From CAZGTQ01 sp964528575 (GTDB lineage Bacteria > Planctomycetota > UBA1135 > GCA-002686595), in assembly GCA_964528575.1 (NCBI GenBank), contig CAZGTQ010000342.1:1-29687 (forward strand): 29,687 nt of DNA, written 5' to 3'. Below are positions 21,954 to 29,301 of this stretch, piece by piece (positions within the stretch are counted from its first letter, which is position 1; each line of letters starts with the position of its first letter). The notes under the pieces were generated by a model, which saw only the letters and a program-made list of their open reading frames with translations, ran no database searches and was not told the origin of the DNA. A program made the position numbers and the translations under genes.

Positions 21954-22031
21954 CGACGAGACCGAGCGTACGGGTCTCGACGAGACCGAGCTTACAGATC
22001 GCTGCGCGCGGCTTACAGATCGCTGCGCGCG
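21954..22031 (-). repeat. Tandem repeats between tRNA-His and the kinase start
   Basis: Two repeat families abut here. An 18-base element (21954-21971 and 21978-21995, 24-base period, one mismatch) lies immediately upstream of the kinase ATG. A 21-base element is repeated perfectly at 21990-22010 and 22011-22031. On the minus strand each 18-base element carries a TAnnnT sequence (TACGCT at 21970-21965, TAAGCT at 21994-21989), so the repeats may duplicate a -10 or a regulator site. Confidence 0.7.
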
Positions 22032-22055
22032 ATCCCAGCGTCCGGACGGGGCGAG

Positions 22056-22133
22056 TGGGGTGAGTGAGGGGAATCGAACCCCCGACCCCCAGAACCACAA
22101 TCTGGTGCTCTAACCGACTGAGCTACACTCACC
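22056..22133 (-). tRNA. tRNA-His (anticodon GTG)
   Basis: On the minus strand the cloverleaf is complete. The acceptor GTGAGTG (22132-22126) pairs with CACTCAC (22066-22060). The D-arm starts GCTCAGTCGG. The anticodon stem CCAGA/TCTGG encloses the loop TTGTGGT, giving anticodon GTG, and the T-arm is GGGGGTTCGATTCCCCT. The extra 5' G (22133) facing discriminator C (22059) is the identity element of bacterial tRNA-His, and CCA is encoded (22058-22056). Confidence 0.96.
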
Positions 22134-22184
22134 AGGCTCCCGGTGCTCCGGCCGGGGATCGGTCGGGCGCCGGAACGGCGGACC

Positions 22185-22213
22185 AGGATCGAAGCGGCGA
22201 CGCCGATTGTCAA
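22185..22213 (-). promoter_or_regulatory. Promoter of tRNA-His
   Basis: A perfect TTGACA (22213-22208 on the minus strand), a 17-base spacer and GATCCT (22190-22185). The predicted start near 22178 gives a 5' leader of about 45 bases to be removed by RNase P. Confidence 0.5.
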
Positions 22214-22232
22214 GGGCGCGGGAGCACGGCGA

Positions 22233-22652
22233 ATGGGCGCGGACGAGCAGAAGGACGACGGCGGGAAGGGCGCGAAGCCCAAGCCGAGCTGGGGCAACGT
22301 GGGCGAGCACCACTGGTCGGTCGCGCGGCGCGACTCGAACCAGGAGGCGATCGAGTACTACCGCGAGCGGTCCCGGGCGCCCGGCGTCGCCGAAGGCGGG
22401 CGCGAGCGCAACCACTACTGCATGAGCTGCAACGGGGTCGTTCCGCTCGCGTACGACCAGCGGCGGCCGGCGGACGAGGCGCCCACGCGCTGCCCCCACT
22501 GCGGCGCGGAGCTCGATGCGCGCGTGCGGGCGATGTTCAACTGGGTCGAGATCGACCAGCCGCCGCCTTCGGACGCGCCGCTCGTCGGGCTCGTGCTCCT
22601 CGCGCTGGCGGCGGTCGCGCTCGCGGGCCTCGCGCTGTGGTGGCTGCTGTGA
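22233..22652 (+). CDS. Zinc-ribbon protein with C-terminal membrane anchor
   Basis: This 139-residue protein has a charged N-terminus (MGADEQKDDGGKGAKPKPSW), a zinc-ribbon pair CMSC...CPHCGAELD, and a single hydrophobic helix at the very C-terminus (about 117-139, ending WWLL). It is therefore probably tail-anchored with the zinc ribbon in the cytoplasm. No family was recognised. ATG 22233 was chosen because the upstream part of the frame overlaps the tRNA promoter and lacks coding character; GGGAG is about 8 bases ahead. A 6-bp hairpin (22658-22672) follows the stop, 58 bp before the MoeB/ThiF-like gene. Confidence 0.78.
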   Translation: MGADEQKDDGGKGAKPKPSWGNVGEHHWSVARRDSNQEAIEYYRERSRAPGVAEGGRERNHYCMSCNGVVPLAYDQRRPADEAPTRCPHCGAELDARVRAMFNWVEIDQPPPSDAPLVGLVLLALAAVALAGLALWWLL

Positions 22653-22710
22653 CGCAGGCTCTGTCGCAGAGCGGCGCAGCGAGCAGCGCCGAGTCGAAGG
22701 GCTGGCGGGC

Positions 22711-23742
22711 GTGAGCGCGGACGGACGTTTCGAGCGGCAGGAGCGCTTCGCACCGCTCGGTCCGGCCGGCCAGGCGCGGCTCGGCGAGGCGCGCGTCCTG
22801 CTCGTCGGCTGCGGCGCGCTCGGCGGCGTGCTCGCGCAGACGCTCGCGCGCGCGGGGGTCGGGACCCTCGTCCTCGTCGACCGCGACGTCGTCGACCGCT
22901 CCAACCTCGCGCGGCAAGTCCTGTTCGAGGAGCGCCACGCCCGCGCCGGGACGCCCAAGGTCGTCGCCGCGGCCGAGGCGCTCGCGCGCATCGGCGGGCC
23001 GACGCGCGTCGAGGTCCACGCGCGCCATCTGGACGCGTCGAACGTGCGCGCGCTCGCCGAGGGGGCGGCGCTCGTGCTCGACGGAACCGACAACCTGCGC
23101 ACCCGCTACCTGCTCAACGATCTGAGCGTCGCGAGCGCGACCCCCTGGATCTACGGCGGCGTCGTCGGCGCGAGCGGGCTCGTGCTCGCCGTCGTGCCGG
23201 GCCGCGGCGCCTGCTTGCGCTGTCTGTTCCCCGACCCGCCGCCGGCGGGGAGCCTCGCGACCTGCGACACGGCGGGCGTGATCCTGCCGGCGGTCGGCGC
23301 GGTCGCCTCGTTCCAGGCGGGGCTCGCGCTGCGGCTCTTGGCGGCGGGCGCGGACGGGCTCGAGCCGGCGCTCGTCGAGCTCGACGTGTGGTCGGGCACG
23401 GCGCGCCGCGTCGCCGCGCCGCGCGACCCCGACTGCCCGTGTTGCGGCGCGCGCTGCTTCCCGTTCCTCGACGGTCCCGCCGAGCGCGAGCCCGTCGTCC
23501 TCTGCGGCCGCGACACCGTCCAGATCTTCGGCAGCGTCGTCGGGAGCGCGCCGCCCGACCTCGACGCGCTCGCGGCGCGGCTCGCGGCCGCCTCGGGCGA
23601 GCCCGTGCGGGCGAGCGGGGTCCTGCGCGTGCGCTCGGACGGGCTGCGCGTGACGCTGTTCGCGGACGGGCGGGCGCTGGTCGAGGGGACCGACGACGCG
23701 CGCCGCGCCCGCGCGGCGTACGACCGCGTCGCCGGCGCATGA
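22711..23742 (+). CDS. MoeB/ThiF/HesA-family E1-like adenylyltransferase
   Basis: This 343-residue protein is an E1-like enzyme. It has the N-terminal RFERQERF...GQARL segment, nucleotide-binding VLLVGCGALGG, the DRDVVDRSNLARQVLF motif, a DGTDNLRTRYLLND segment, Cys188 in the TCDTAGV motif (the place of the catalytic Cys), and a zinc site from CLRC (168/171) and CPCC (242/245). Such enzymes adenylate the C-terminal Gly of a ubiquitin-like sulfur carrier (MoaD or ThiS). About 80 extra C-terminal residues (VLCGRDTVQIFG ... FADGRALVEGT) form an additional domain seen in many MoeB/ThiF-type proteins. GTG 22711 is used because no ATG is available. No sulfur carrier is in the window. It overlaps the nucleotidyltransferase gene by ATGA, favouring molybdenum-cofactor work. 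Confidence 0.88.
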   Translation: MSADGRFERQERFAPLGPAGQARLGEARVLLVGCGALGGVLAQTLARAGVGTLVLVDRDVVDRSNLARQVLFEERHARAGTPKVVAAAEALARIGGPTRVEVHARHLDASNVRALAEGAALVLDGTDNLRTRYLLNDLSVASATPWIYGGVVGASGLVLAVVPGRGACLRCLFPDPPPAGSLATCDTAGVILPAVGAVASFQAGLALRLLAAGADGLEPALVELDVWSGTARRVAAPRDPDCPCCGARCFPFLDGPAEREPVVLCGRDTVQIFGSVVGSAPPDLDALAARLAAASGEPVRASGVLRVRSDGLRVTLFADGRALVEGTDDARRARAAYDRVAGA

Positions 23743-24338
23743 GCGCGACGCTCGTCGTCCTCGCGGCCGGCGCGAGCCGCCGGCTCGGCCGCTGCAAGGC
23801 GCTCGTGCCGCTCGGCGGGCGCACGCCGCTCGAGCGGCTCCTCGAGGCGGGGCGCGCGCTCGACGGCGCCCCCCCGCTCGTCGTCGCCGGCGCCGACTGG
23901 GACGCGATCCGCGCGGCGGCTCCCGCGGGCGTCGAGGTCGCGCACAACGAGACCTGGGAGCGCGGCCGCACGGGGACCGTCGCGCTCGCCGCGCGGCTGC
24001 GGCCGGGGCTCGACCTCGTGCTCGCGCCGGTCGACGTGCCGCTCGTCGGGGTCGAGGTGTTCGCGGCGCTGGAGCGGGCGTGGGCCGAGCGGGGCGCGCC
24101 GGCGCGCGGCTGGCTCGCCCCCGCCGCAGGCTCGCCCCCGCGGCCCGGCCACCCCGTCGTCGTCGGCCGCGAGCTGGTCGGCGAGGCCGCCGCAATGGCG
24201 CCCGACGAGCCGCTGCGGACCCTGCGCGCGCGCGCGGAGCCGCTCTGGATGGTGGCGGTCGCCACCGAGGCGGTCCTGGACGACTTGGACACGCCGGCCG
24301 ACCTCGCCCGCCTCGCGGCACGATTCGACCCCCGATGA
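23739..24338 (+). CDS. MobA/MocA-like nucleotidyltransferase
   Basis: This 199-residue protein has the NTP-transferase motif LAAGASRRLGRCKAL (family pattern LAAGxSxRMGxxK), then HNETWERGRTGTVALA, LVLAPVDVPLVG, GHPVVV and LDDLDTPADL. These match MobA/MocA-type enzymes that attach CMP or GMP to molybdopterin cofactor. LAAG rather than LAGG, and GHP, lean toward the MocA/cytidylyltransferase side. The start overlaps the MoeB/ThiF-like stop (ATGA), so the two are translationally coupled, supporting a shared pathway. A general sugar-nucleotide transferase of the same fold remains possible because motif spacing was judged by eye. Confidence 0.85.
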   Translation: MSATLVVLAAGASRRLGRCKALVPLGGRTPLERLLEAGRALDGAPPLVVAGADWDAIRAAAPAGVEVAHNETWERGRTGTVALAARLRPGLDLVLAPVDVPLVGVEVFAALERAWAERGAPARGWLAPAAGSPPRPGHPVVVGRELVGEAAAMAPDEPLRTLRARAEPLWMVAVATEAVLDDLDTPADLARLAARFDPR

Positions 24339-24529
24339 ATCTCCAGGCGCGCTCGCGCCAGCGTCGATACGGAGGCGAGAGCGAACGTATCGGAGTCGCA
24401 TCCGAGCTGGGTCCACGCCGTCCAGGGCGCCTCCTCATCCCGAGGCCGGTCGGATCCTGCTCGCGTCGCGGGTAGATGGGAGCCCCGCGGCAGATTCGGC
24501 GTCTCCGGCGGCCGCTCCCCCCGAACGCA

Positions 24530-27500
24530 ATGAACTTTCAGGGTGACGTCGCAGGGCTCGGCCTCGCCGAGGTACTCCAGAGCATCGCGCGAGGAGACAA
24601 GGAGGGCGTCCTCAACCTCGTCTGCGGCGACCTGCAGGCGCGCGTGGGCATGCGCGACGGCATGCTCTATCCGCTGCCCCCCGACAACGAGGGGACCTCG
24701 ATCTGGCGCGAGCGCAGCGCGCGCGCCTGGGCCGACGACCCGCAGCCGACGCTCGAGACGCAGCGGCGCCAGCGCATCTCGCGCGCCGCGCGCATCCAGG
24801 CGATCTACGACCTGATCGAGTCGAAGACCGTCCGCTTCCACTTCGTACCCGGCTCCCTCTCGACGTACGAGTTCGTCAGGACCTCCGAGGACGGCGTCGA
24901 GGAGGCGTCGTCGCTCGGCGCCGGCATCCCGGTCGAGTTCCTGCTGCTCGAGCACGCACGCCTGTCCGACGAGGGCCAGGACTCCTCCGCCGCATACCTC
25001 GAGCCGTACGACCTGCCGCACGCTCCCGACCCGGAGTCCTCGCCCGAGGCGCTGCGGCCGGTGCTCGCGCACTGCGACGGCTACTCGACGCTCATCGAGA
25101 TCGCCGACCGCCTCGGCTGGACCTATCTGCAGGCGCGCACGACGATCGGCGACTACATCGACGAGGGCATCGTCCAGGCGGGCGAGGCGCCGATCATGCT
25201 CGCGCGCGCGCACGCCGAGCTCGAGGAGCGGCGGCCCGACCGCGCCGCGGCGCGCTTCGCCGGTTGGACGCGGCGCTCGTGCCCCGGCCCGCTCGACCCG
25301 GCCGAGCACGCGCTGCTCGTCGAGGCGTGGCACACCGGCGGTTTGCCCGAGGTGCTCGAGCACATGGAGAGCACCGACGCGCGCGCCCTGCTGCGTCGCC
25401 TCGACCTCGCGCACCCGCCGAACCCGGCCGCGTCGCACGAACGCTGGCAGCACCTGCGCGCCCACGACAAGGCGGACACGGCCGCGCTCGTGCGCGAGTT
25501 CCTCTGGCGCGGCCGCGCCGGCCTCGGCGTCGACACGACGGTGATGAACGACGTGCTGCGGGCCGTGCGCGACTTCCAGGAGCGCGGCCTCGACAGCCGC
25601 GCGCGCATCCTGCTGCGGCTCCTGTCGACGCACGTGCCCGACAAGCTCGGGACGCGCCTGGAGCTCGGCGAGCGGCTGATCCGCTCGGGCCTGCTCGAAG
25701 AGGGCAGCCGCTGGCTGTGCGACGGCGCGCGCGAGCTGATCCGCAGCCACGACGCGAACCGCGCGATGGTGCCGCTGCGCACCGTGCTCAACGCGAACCC
25801 GAACGACCGGGACGCGCACGGCCTGCTCATCGAAGCCCATGCACAGACCGTGCGGCGCCGGCGCCGGCGCTACAGCTCCGTCATCGCGCTCGCGATCATC
25901 GTGATCCTCGGCATGGTCGCGTTCGTGCGCATCCAGGCGCAGATGGATCTCGACAGCAAGCTCGCCGAGGTCGACGACCTCAAGGACCAGCCGGCGATCG
26001 CGCTCTCGCTGCTCGCGGACTACTTCGGCGAGGACGACGACACGCCCGAGGTCGCGGCGATGCGCGCCTCGCTCGAGCGGCGGCTCAAGGCCGAGGCCAA
26101 GGAGCTGCACGACACGTGGATGCAGCGCTACGACCAGGTGCGCCAGGAGTGCGAGTTCGGCGACCCGCTGCTCGGCCTCACGCGCGCGCTCTCGCTGCCG
26201 GATCCGCCCGAGCTCGCCTACACCTTCGGGAGCTGGCCGACGCTGCCCGACCTGCTCAACGTGCTCGCCGGCAACCTCCAGAAGAAGGCCGACGCCCTCG
26301 CGCAGTCGATGGACGCGACGACCGAGCTGCTGCACGCCGAGGAGCGTCTCGTCGCCGAGTTCGCCGAGGTGATCGACATGCTCGAGGAGCACTCGAGCCC
26401 CGAGCAGGTCGACGCGTTCCGCTTCCGCATGGTGCAGCTCTACGACGACATCGCGCAGCGGCGCGACGAGCGCGCCGAGCGCCGCGCCAACGACTTGAAG
26501 ATCGCGAAGCTCAACGAGCAGGACATGATGCTCGCGATCGCGCGCGCGCACCGCGACGCCGGGGATCTTGAGCGCGCGAGCCGCGCGTACAGGCTGCTGC
26601 TCGACCAGCCGCCGGATCCCAAGAGCTCGGTGACGATCCGCGACGTGATCGAGCCGGAGGTCCGGGCCGTCGAGAACCACCTCGCGGCCTTGCAAGAGGC
26701 GCTCGACCTCGCGCGCCGGGGCGACCACGACGAGGCGCTGCGCGTGCTCTCGCTCGGTTGCAACGATCCGAACGAGCACCTGATGCCCTGGGCGGTCGAC
26801 TCCGTCCCCAGCCAGGTGAAGACGTCGATCTCGATCGCCGGCACGCGCATGACGCCGTTCGCGCTCGAGTCCTCGTTCGGCGAGCACATCGAGCTCGTCT
26901 TCGAGGCCGAAGGCTATGAGCGCCGCGTCGTCGAGCTCGACGACCCGCGCGACCTGCTCGTGCGCCTGTTCCGCGCGCCCGAGCGCGCCTGGCGCACCGG
27001 CAACCTCGTGCAGGCCGCGCCCGTCTCGAGCGGGAGCGACCACATCGTCGCCGACCGCGCCGGCCGCATCGCGCGCCTCGACGCGAACGGCGGCATGCGC
27101 TGGAGCAAGGAGCTCGAGTCGTTGGGCGGCATCGCCCGCACGCCGGTGTTCCTGCCGAGCCGGCCGGGCTTCCTGTTGATCGTCACCGAGGACGGCGAGG
27201 CGTGGCTGCTCGACGCGAGCAACGGCAACACCGAGGGCCCGTGGCGCGCCGAATCGCCCCCGGTCGACGGGCCGGTCCCGACGCGCAGCGGCATCTCGGT
27301 GCGCTTCGCCGACGGCCGGATCGCCGTATGGAGCGAGAGTCTCCAGCCCGAGGTGTTCACCGCGGAGAAGCTCTTCGCGGGCGCTGACGCCGCCGGCGGC
27401 GACGTCGTCGCCACCCCGAGCATCGCGGTCCTGCGCCGCGCCGTCGACAAGGGCAACGAGCTCGCCTCGTCGTGGACGCCGTGGACCGTGAAGGTGCGCT

Positions 27501-27832
27501 CCGACTCGTACGAGCTCGTCCACGCGACGCGGCCCGGCGAGTGCATCGTCCTGCGCCGCGCCGGCGAATGGACGTACGTCGCGTGGGAGGCGCCGAACGC
27601 GCTCGTCCCGCAGGGCCGCGCATGGATCTCCGACGCGGAGGGCCTGCGCGCCTACTTGCCCAACCTCGAGGCGCTGACGACACGGGACGTCGCGGAGCCG
27701 TCCGCCGAGACGATGTCGAACGCGGGCGGCACGCGCGCCGGCAACGCCGGCTCGCGCTCCGGCTCGGGCCGTAGCACGAGCCGCTCCACCGACCTGCCCA
27801 CGCCGAGCGGCGGGCGCGACGAGGACGATTAG
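24530..27832 (+). CDS. DUF4388-type transmembrane protein with propeller-like C-terminus
   Basis: This is a 1100-residue protein. Residues 1 to about 110 match the DUF4388 pattern (FQGDVAGLGLAEVLQSIARGDKEGVLNL), a domain common in myxobacterial and planctomycete regulatory proteins. A helical region with winged-helix-like and repeat character follows (to about 440). A basic stretch and one transmembrane helix (about 449-468) come next, then long coiled or TPR-like helices (to about 740). The last third (about 830-1060) has strand-rich repeats such as VADRAGRIARLDANGGMRW and VTEDGEAWLLDASNG, resembling PQQ-type beta-propeller blades. The tail is Ser/Gly/Arg-rich. DUF4388 would be cytoplasmic and the propeller external, suggesting transmembrane signalling. 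ATG 24530 begins the DUF4388 domain; an in-frame ATG lies at 24476. Confidence 0.85.
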   Translation: MNFQGDVAGLGLAEVLQSIARGDKEGVLNLVCGDLQARVGMRDGMLYPLPPDNEGTSIWRERSARAWADDPQPTLETQRRQRISRAARIQAIYDLIESKTVRFHFVPGSLSTYEFVRTSEDGVEEASSLGAGIPVEFLLLEHARLSDEGQDSSAAYLEPYDLPHAPDPESSPEALRPVLAHCDGYSTLIEIADRLGWTYLQARTTIGDYIDEGIVQAGEAPIMLARAHAELEERRPDRAAARFAGWTRRSCPGPLDPAEHALLVEAWHTGGLPEVLEHMESTDARALLRRLDLAHPPNPAASHERWQHLRAHDKADTAALVREFLWRGRAGLGVDTTVMNDVLRAVRDFQERGLDSRARILLRLLSTHVPDKLGTRLELGERLIRSGLLEEGSRWLCDGARELIRSHDANRAMVPLRTVLNANPNDRDAHGLLIEAHAQTVRRRRRRYSSVIALAIIVILGMVAFVRIQAQMDLDSKLAEVDDLKDQPAIALSLLADYFGEDDDTPEVAAMRASLERRLKAEAKELHDTWMQRYDQVRQECEFGDPLLGLTRALSLPDPPELAYTFGSWPTLPDLLNVLAGNLQKKADALAQSMDATTELLHAEERLVAEFAEVIDMLEEHSSPEQVDAFRFRMVQLYDDIAQRRDERAERRANDLKIAKLNEQDMMLAIARAHRDAGDLERASRAYRLLLDQPPDPKSSVTIRDVIEPEVRAVENHLAALQEALDLARRGDHDEALRVLSLGCNDPNEHLMPWAVDSVPSQVKTSISIAGTRMTPFALESSFGEHIELVFEAEGYERRVVELDDPRDLLVRLFRAPERAWRTGNLVQAAPVSSGSDHIVADRAGRIARLDANGGMRWSKELESLGGIARTPVFLPSRPGFLLIVTEDGEAWLLDASNGNTEGPWRAESPPVDGPVPTRSGISVRFADGRIAVWSESLQPEVFTAEKLFAGADAAGGDVVATPSIAVLRRAVDKGNELASSWTPWTVKVRSDSYELVHATRPGECIVLRRAGEWTYVAWEAPNALVPQGRAWISDAEGLRAYLPNLEALTTRDVAEPSAETMSNAGGTRAGNAGSRSGSGRSTSRSTDLPTPSGGRDEDD

Positions 27833-27962
27833 CCCGGCTTTCACGGGTCGCGAGAGAGGGCTGATCCGAGGGCGTCGGCCCGCGCTGCGCGCACCGCGCG
27901 GGTCGATCTCGTCGCGATGACGTCGTGCCGGTCCAATCCGGACGTTGGAGCACGCCCCGAGC

Positions 27963-28006
27963 GCCGAGCCCCCACCGCGGCACGAGCGCCGCGGCGGGGG
28001 CTCGGC
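27963..28006. terminator. Bidirectional terminator between convergent genes
   Basis: An 11-bp outer stem (27963-27973 with 27996-28006), a single A-C mismatch, a 7-bp inner stem (27975-27981 with 27988-27994) and a 6-base loop ACGAGC. It lies between the DUF4388 stop (27832) and the stop of the minus-strand exported protein (28013). There is no U-tract on either side, as with the other hairpins here. Confidence 0.6.
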
Positions 28007-28012
28007 TCGACG

Positions 28013-29206
28013 TCAGAGGGCGATGCGGAACGGCGCCGACACCTCGTGCGACGCGAGATCGACGAGCTGGAACGTCCAGCCCGCCTCGCCGCCGAGGCCC
28101 GTGCCGCCGGTCATCCCCAGCGGCAGCATGAACGACGACTGGTGCGCGCCGGCTCCGTCGAGGACGATCACGGTGAAGCCCCCGGTCGCCTGCGCGAGCA
28201 GAGCCGGGTCGTTCGGATCCATGAAGAGCGCCCCGAAGCCGGGCAGCAGCGACGTGTCGAACCAGCCGCCGTTGCCCGCCGCGAGGACGAGCACGGGGTT
28301 GCCCGCTCCGCCGGGGCCGTAGCTCGCCTGGACCGTCGCGCCGGGCAGCGCCTGCTGCGGCTCGATCCGTAGCGTCGCGAGGTCGGCCGCCGGCTCACAC
28401 AGCATCAGCGCGTCGATCTCCGCTCCGCCCAGATCCATCGCCGCCTCGTCGAACACGACGGTCGGCGTCGCGCCGATCGCGATCACCGCGCCGTCCGACG
28501 CGCTCGGCGCCTGCGTCGCGACCCACACTTCGCCGCCGACGAACTCGAGGCCCTGCACGTCGCCGATCGAGGCGCTCGAGCCGGTCGCGATCTCGACGCG
28601 CGCCTGCACGTCGGCCTCGCCGAAAACGCGCGTCACCGAGCCGTCGGCCTCGTGCCGCAGCACGTCGCCGTCGAGCACGGATCCGAGCACCGTCCCGTCG
28701 AGGTCGTCCTGCAACGAGAACAGGAGCAGGCCCGCGTCGTCGTAGGCGAGCGCGTCGAGGTCGAGCGCGGCACCGGGGGTGCCGAGCGCGGTCGCGAGCA
28801 CGTCCTCGGCGACGACGATCTCGACGCCGCCGCCCTGCGCGATCGCGAGCACGTCGCCGTCGAGGAAGCCGCCCTCGTTCGAGAGCAGGGTGAACACGAA
28901 CGCGCGGTGCGTGCCGGGCGCGAAGCCCGGACGCCGTCCGAGACCGTCGACGTCGCCAGGGACGAGGCCGGCGCTGGCGAGCCAGTGCCCGGCCTCGAAC
29001 GTCGTGCGCGCAGGCCCGGTGCCCGCGCGCACGAGGTCGCCGTCGTCGACGGTGACCCCGCCGGACGTCGTCGCCGTGCTCGTCGTCGAGACGGTGACGG
29101 GCGTCTGCAAGGCGCTCGCGCTCGGGGCCAGGGAGAGGGTGAGTAGGAGGCCGGACGCGGGCACCGCGAAGGCGGCGGCGCGTCGGCCGAAGGGAAGGGA
29201 TGTCAT
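28013..29206 (-). CDS. Exported protein, C-terminal beta-sandwich-like region
   Basis: This 397-residue protein starts MTSLPFGRRAAAFAVPAS and has a signal peptide cut near SASA-LQTP. The mature part is Asp-, Gly- and Thr-rich with repeated short strands (DDGDLVRAGTG, DVLAIAQGGG, DGDVLRHEADGSV), as in beta-propeller or beta-helix-like exported proteins. About the last 120 residues (TLRIEPQQALPGATVQ ... FRIAL) look like an adhesion or sorting-type beta-sandwich, generically similar to the modules at the ends of the exported proteins near 3.8 and 5.1 kb. Function is unknown. The ATG at 29206 is preceded by a strong GGAGGA, 9 bases upstream, and begins the signal peptide. Confidence 0.83.
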   Translation of the reverse strand: MTSLPFGRRAAAFAVPASGLLLTLSLAPSASALQTPVTVSTTSTATTSGGVTVDDGDLVRAGTGPARTTFEAGHWLASAGLVPGDVDGLGRRPGFAPGTHRAFVFTLLSNEGGFLDGDVLAIAQGGGVEIVVAEDVLATALGTPGAALDLDALAYDDAGLLLFSLQDDLDGTVLGSVLDGDVLRHEADGSVTRVFGEADVQARVEIATGSSASIGDVQGLEFVGGEVWVATQAPSASDGAVIAIGATPTVVFDEAAMDLGGAEIDALMLCEPAADLATLRIEPQQALPGATVQASYGPGGAGNPVLVLAAGNGGWFDTSLLPGFGALFMDPNDPALLAQATGGFTVIVLDGAGAHQSSFMLPLGMTGGTGLGGEAGWTFQLVDLASHEVSAPFRIAL

Positions 29207-29215
29207 GGGTTCGTT

Positions 29216-29221
29216 TCCTCC
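29216..29221 (-). promoter_or_regulatory. Strong Shine-Dalgarno (GGAGGA) of the exported-protein gene
   Basis: GGAGGA on the minus strand ends 9 bases before the ATG at 29206. It decides this start over in-frame upstream codons and is one of the few canonical ribosome-binding sites in the window. Confidence 0.6.
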
Positions 29222-29289
29222 GCCGTCTGGACCGCGCGGCGCGCGAACGGTGGCGCGTGCTTCCCGAAGATTTCTGCGCGCGCGCGGTC

Positions 29290-29295
29290 TACGAT
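29290..29295 (+). promoter_or_regulatory. -10 element (TACGAT) placed for a leaderless transcript
   Basis: TACGAT ends 6 bases before the ATG at 29302, the spacing of leaderless promoters. No clear -35 or Shine-Dalgarno is present. Confidence 0.35.
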
Positions 29296-29301
29296 CGAGC
29301 G

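Noticed and set aside
21990..22031. CRISPR-like array or attachment site beside tRNA-His
   Set aside because: The direct repeats are adjacent without spacers, and no integrase, cas gene or second copy of the tRNA 3' end is present.
21949..22098. N-terminal extension of the kinase to 22098
   Set aside because: This would translate through the 3' half of tRNA-His and the tandem repeats; the ATG at 21948 is the sensible start.
23114..27844. 1576-codon open frame on the minus strand
   Set aside because: It lies opposite the MoeB/ThiF-like, MobA-like and DUF4388 genes, which have clear motifs. Its own sequence is Arg/Ala/Val-rich and motif-free.
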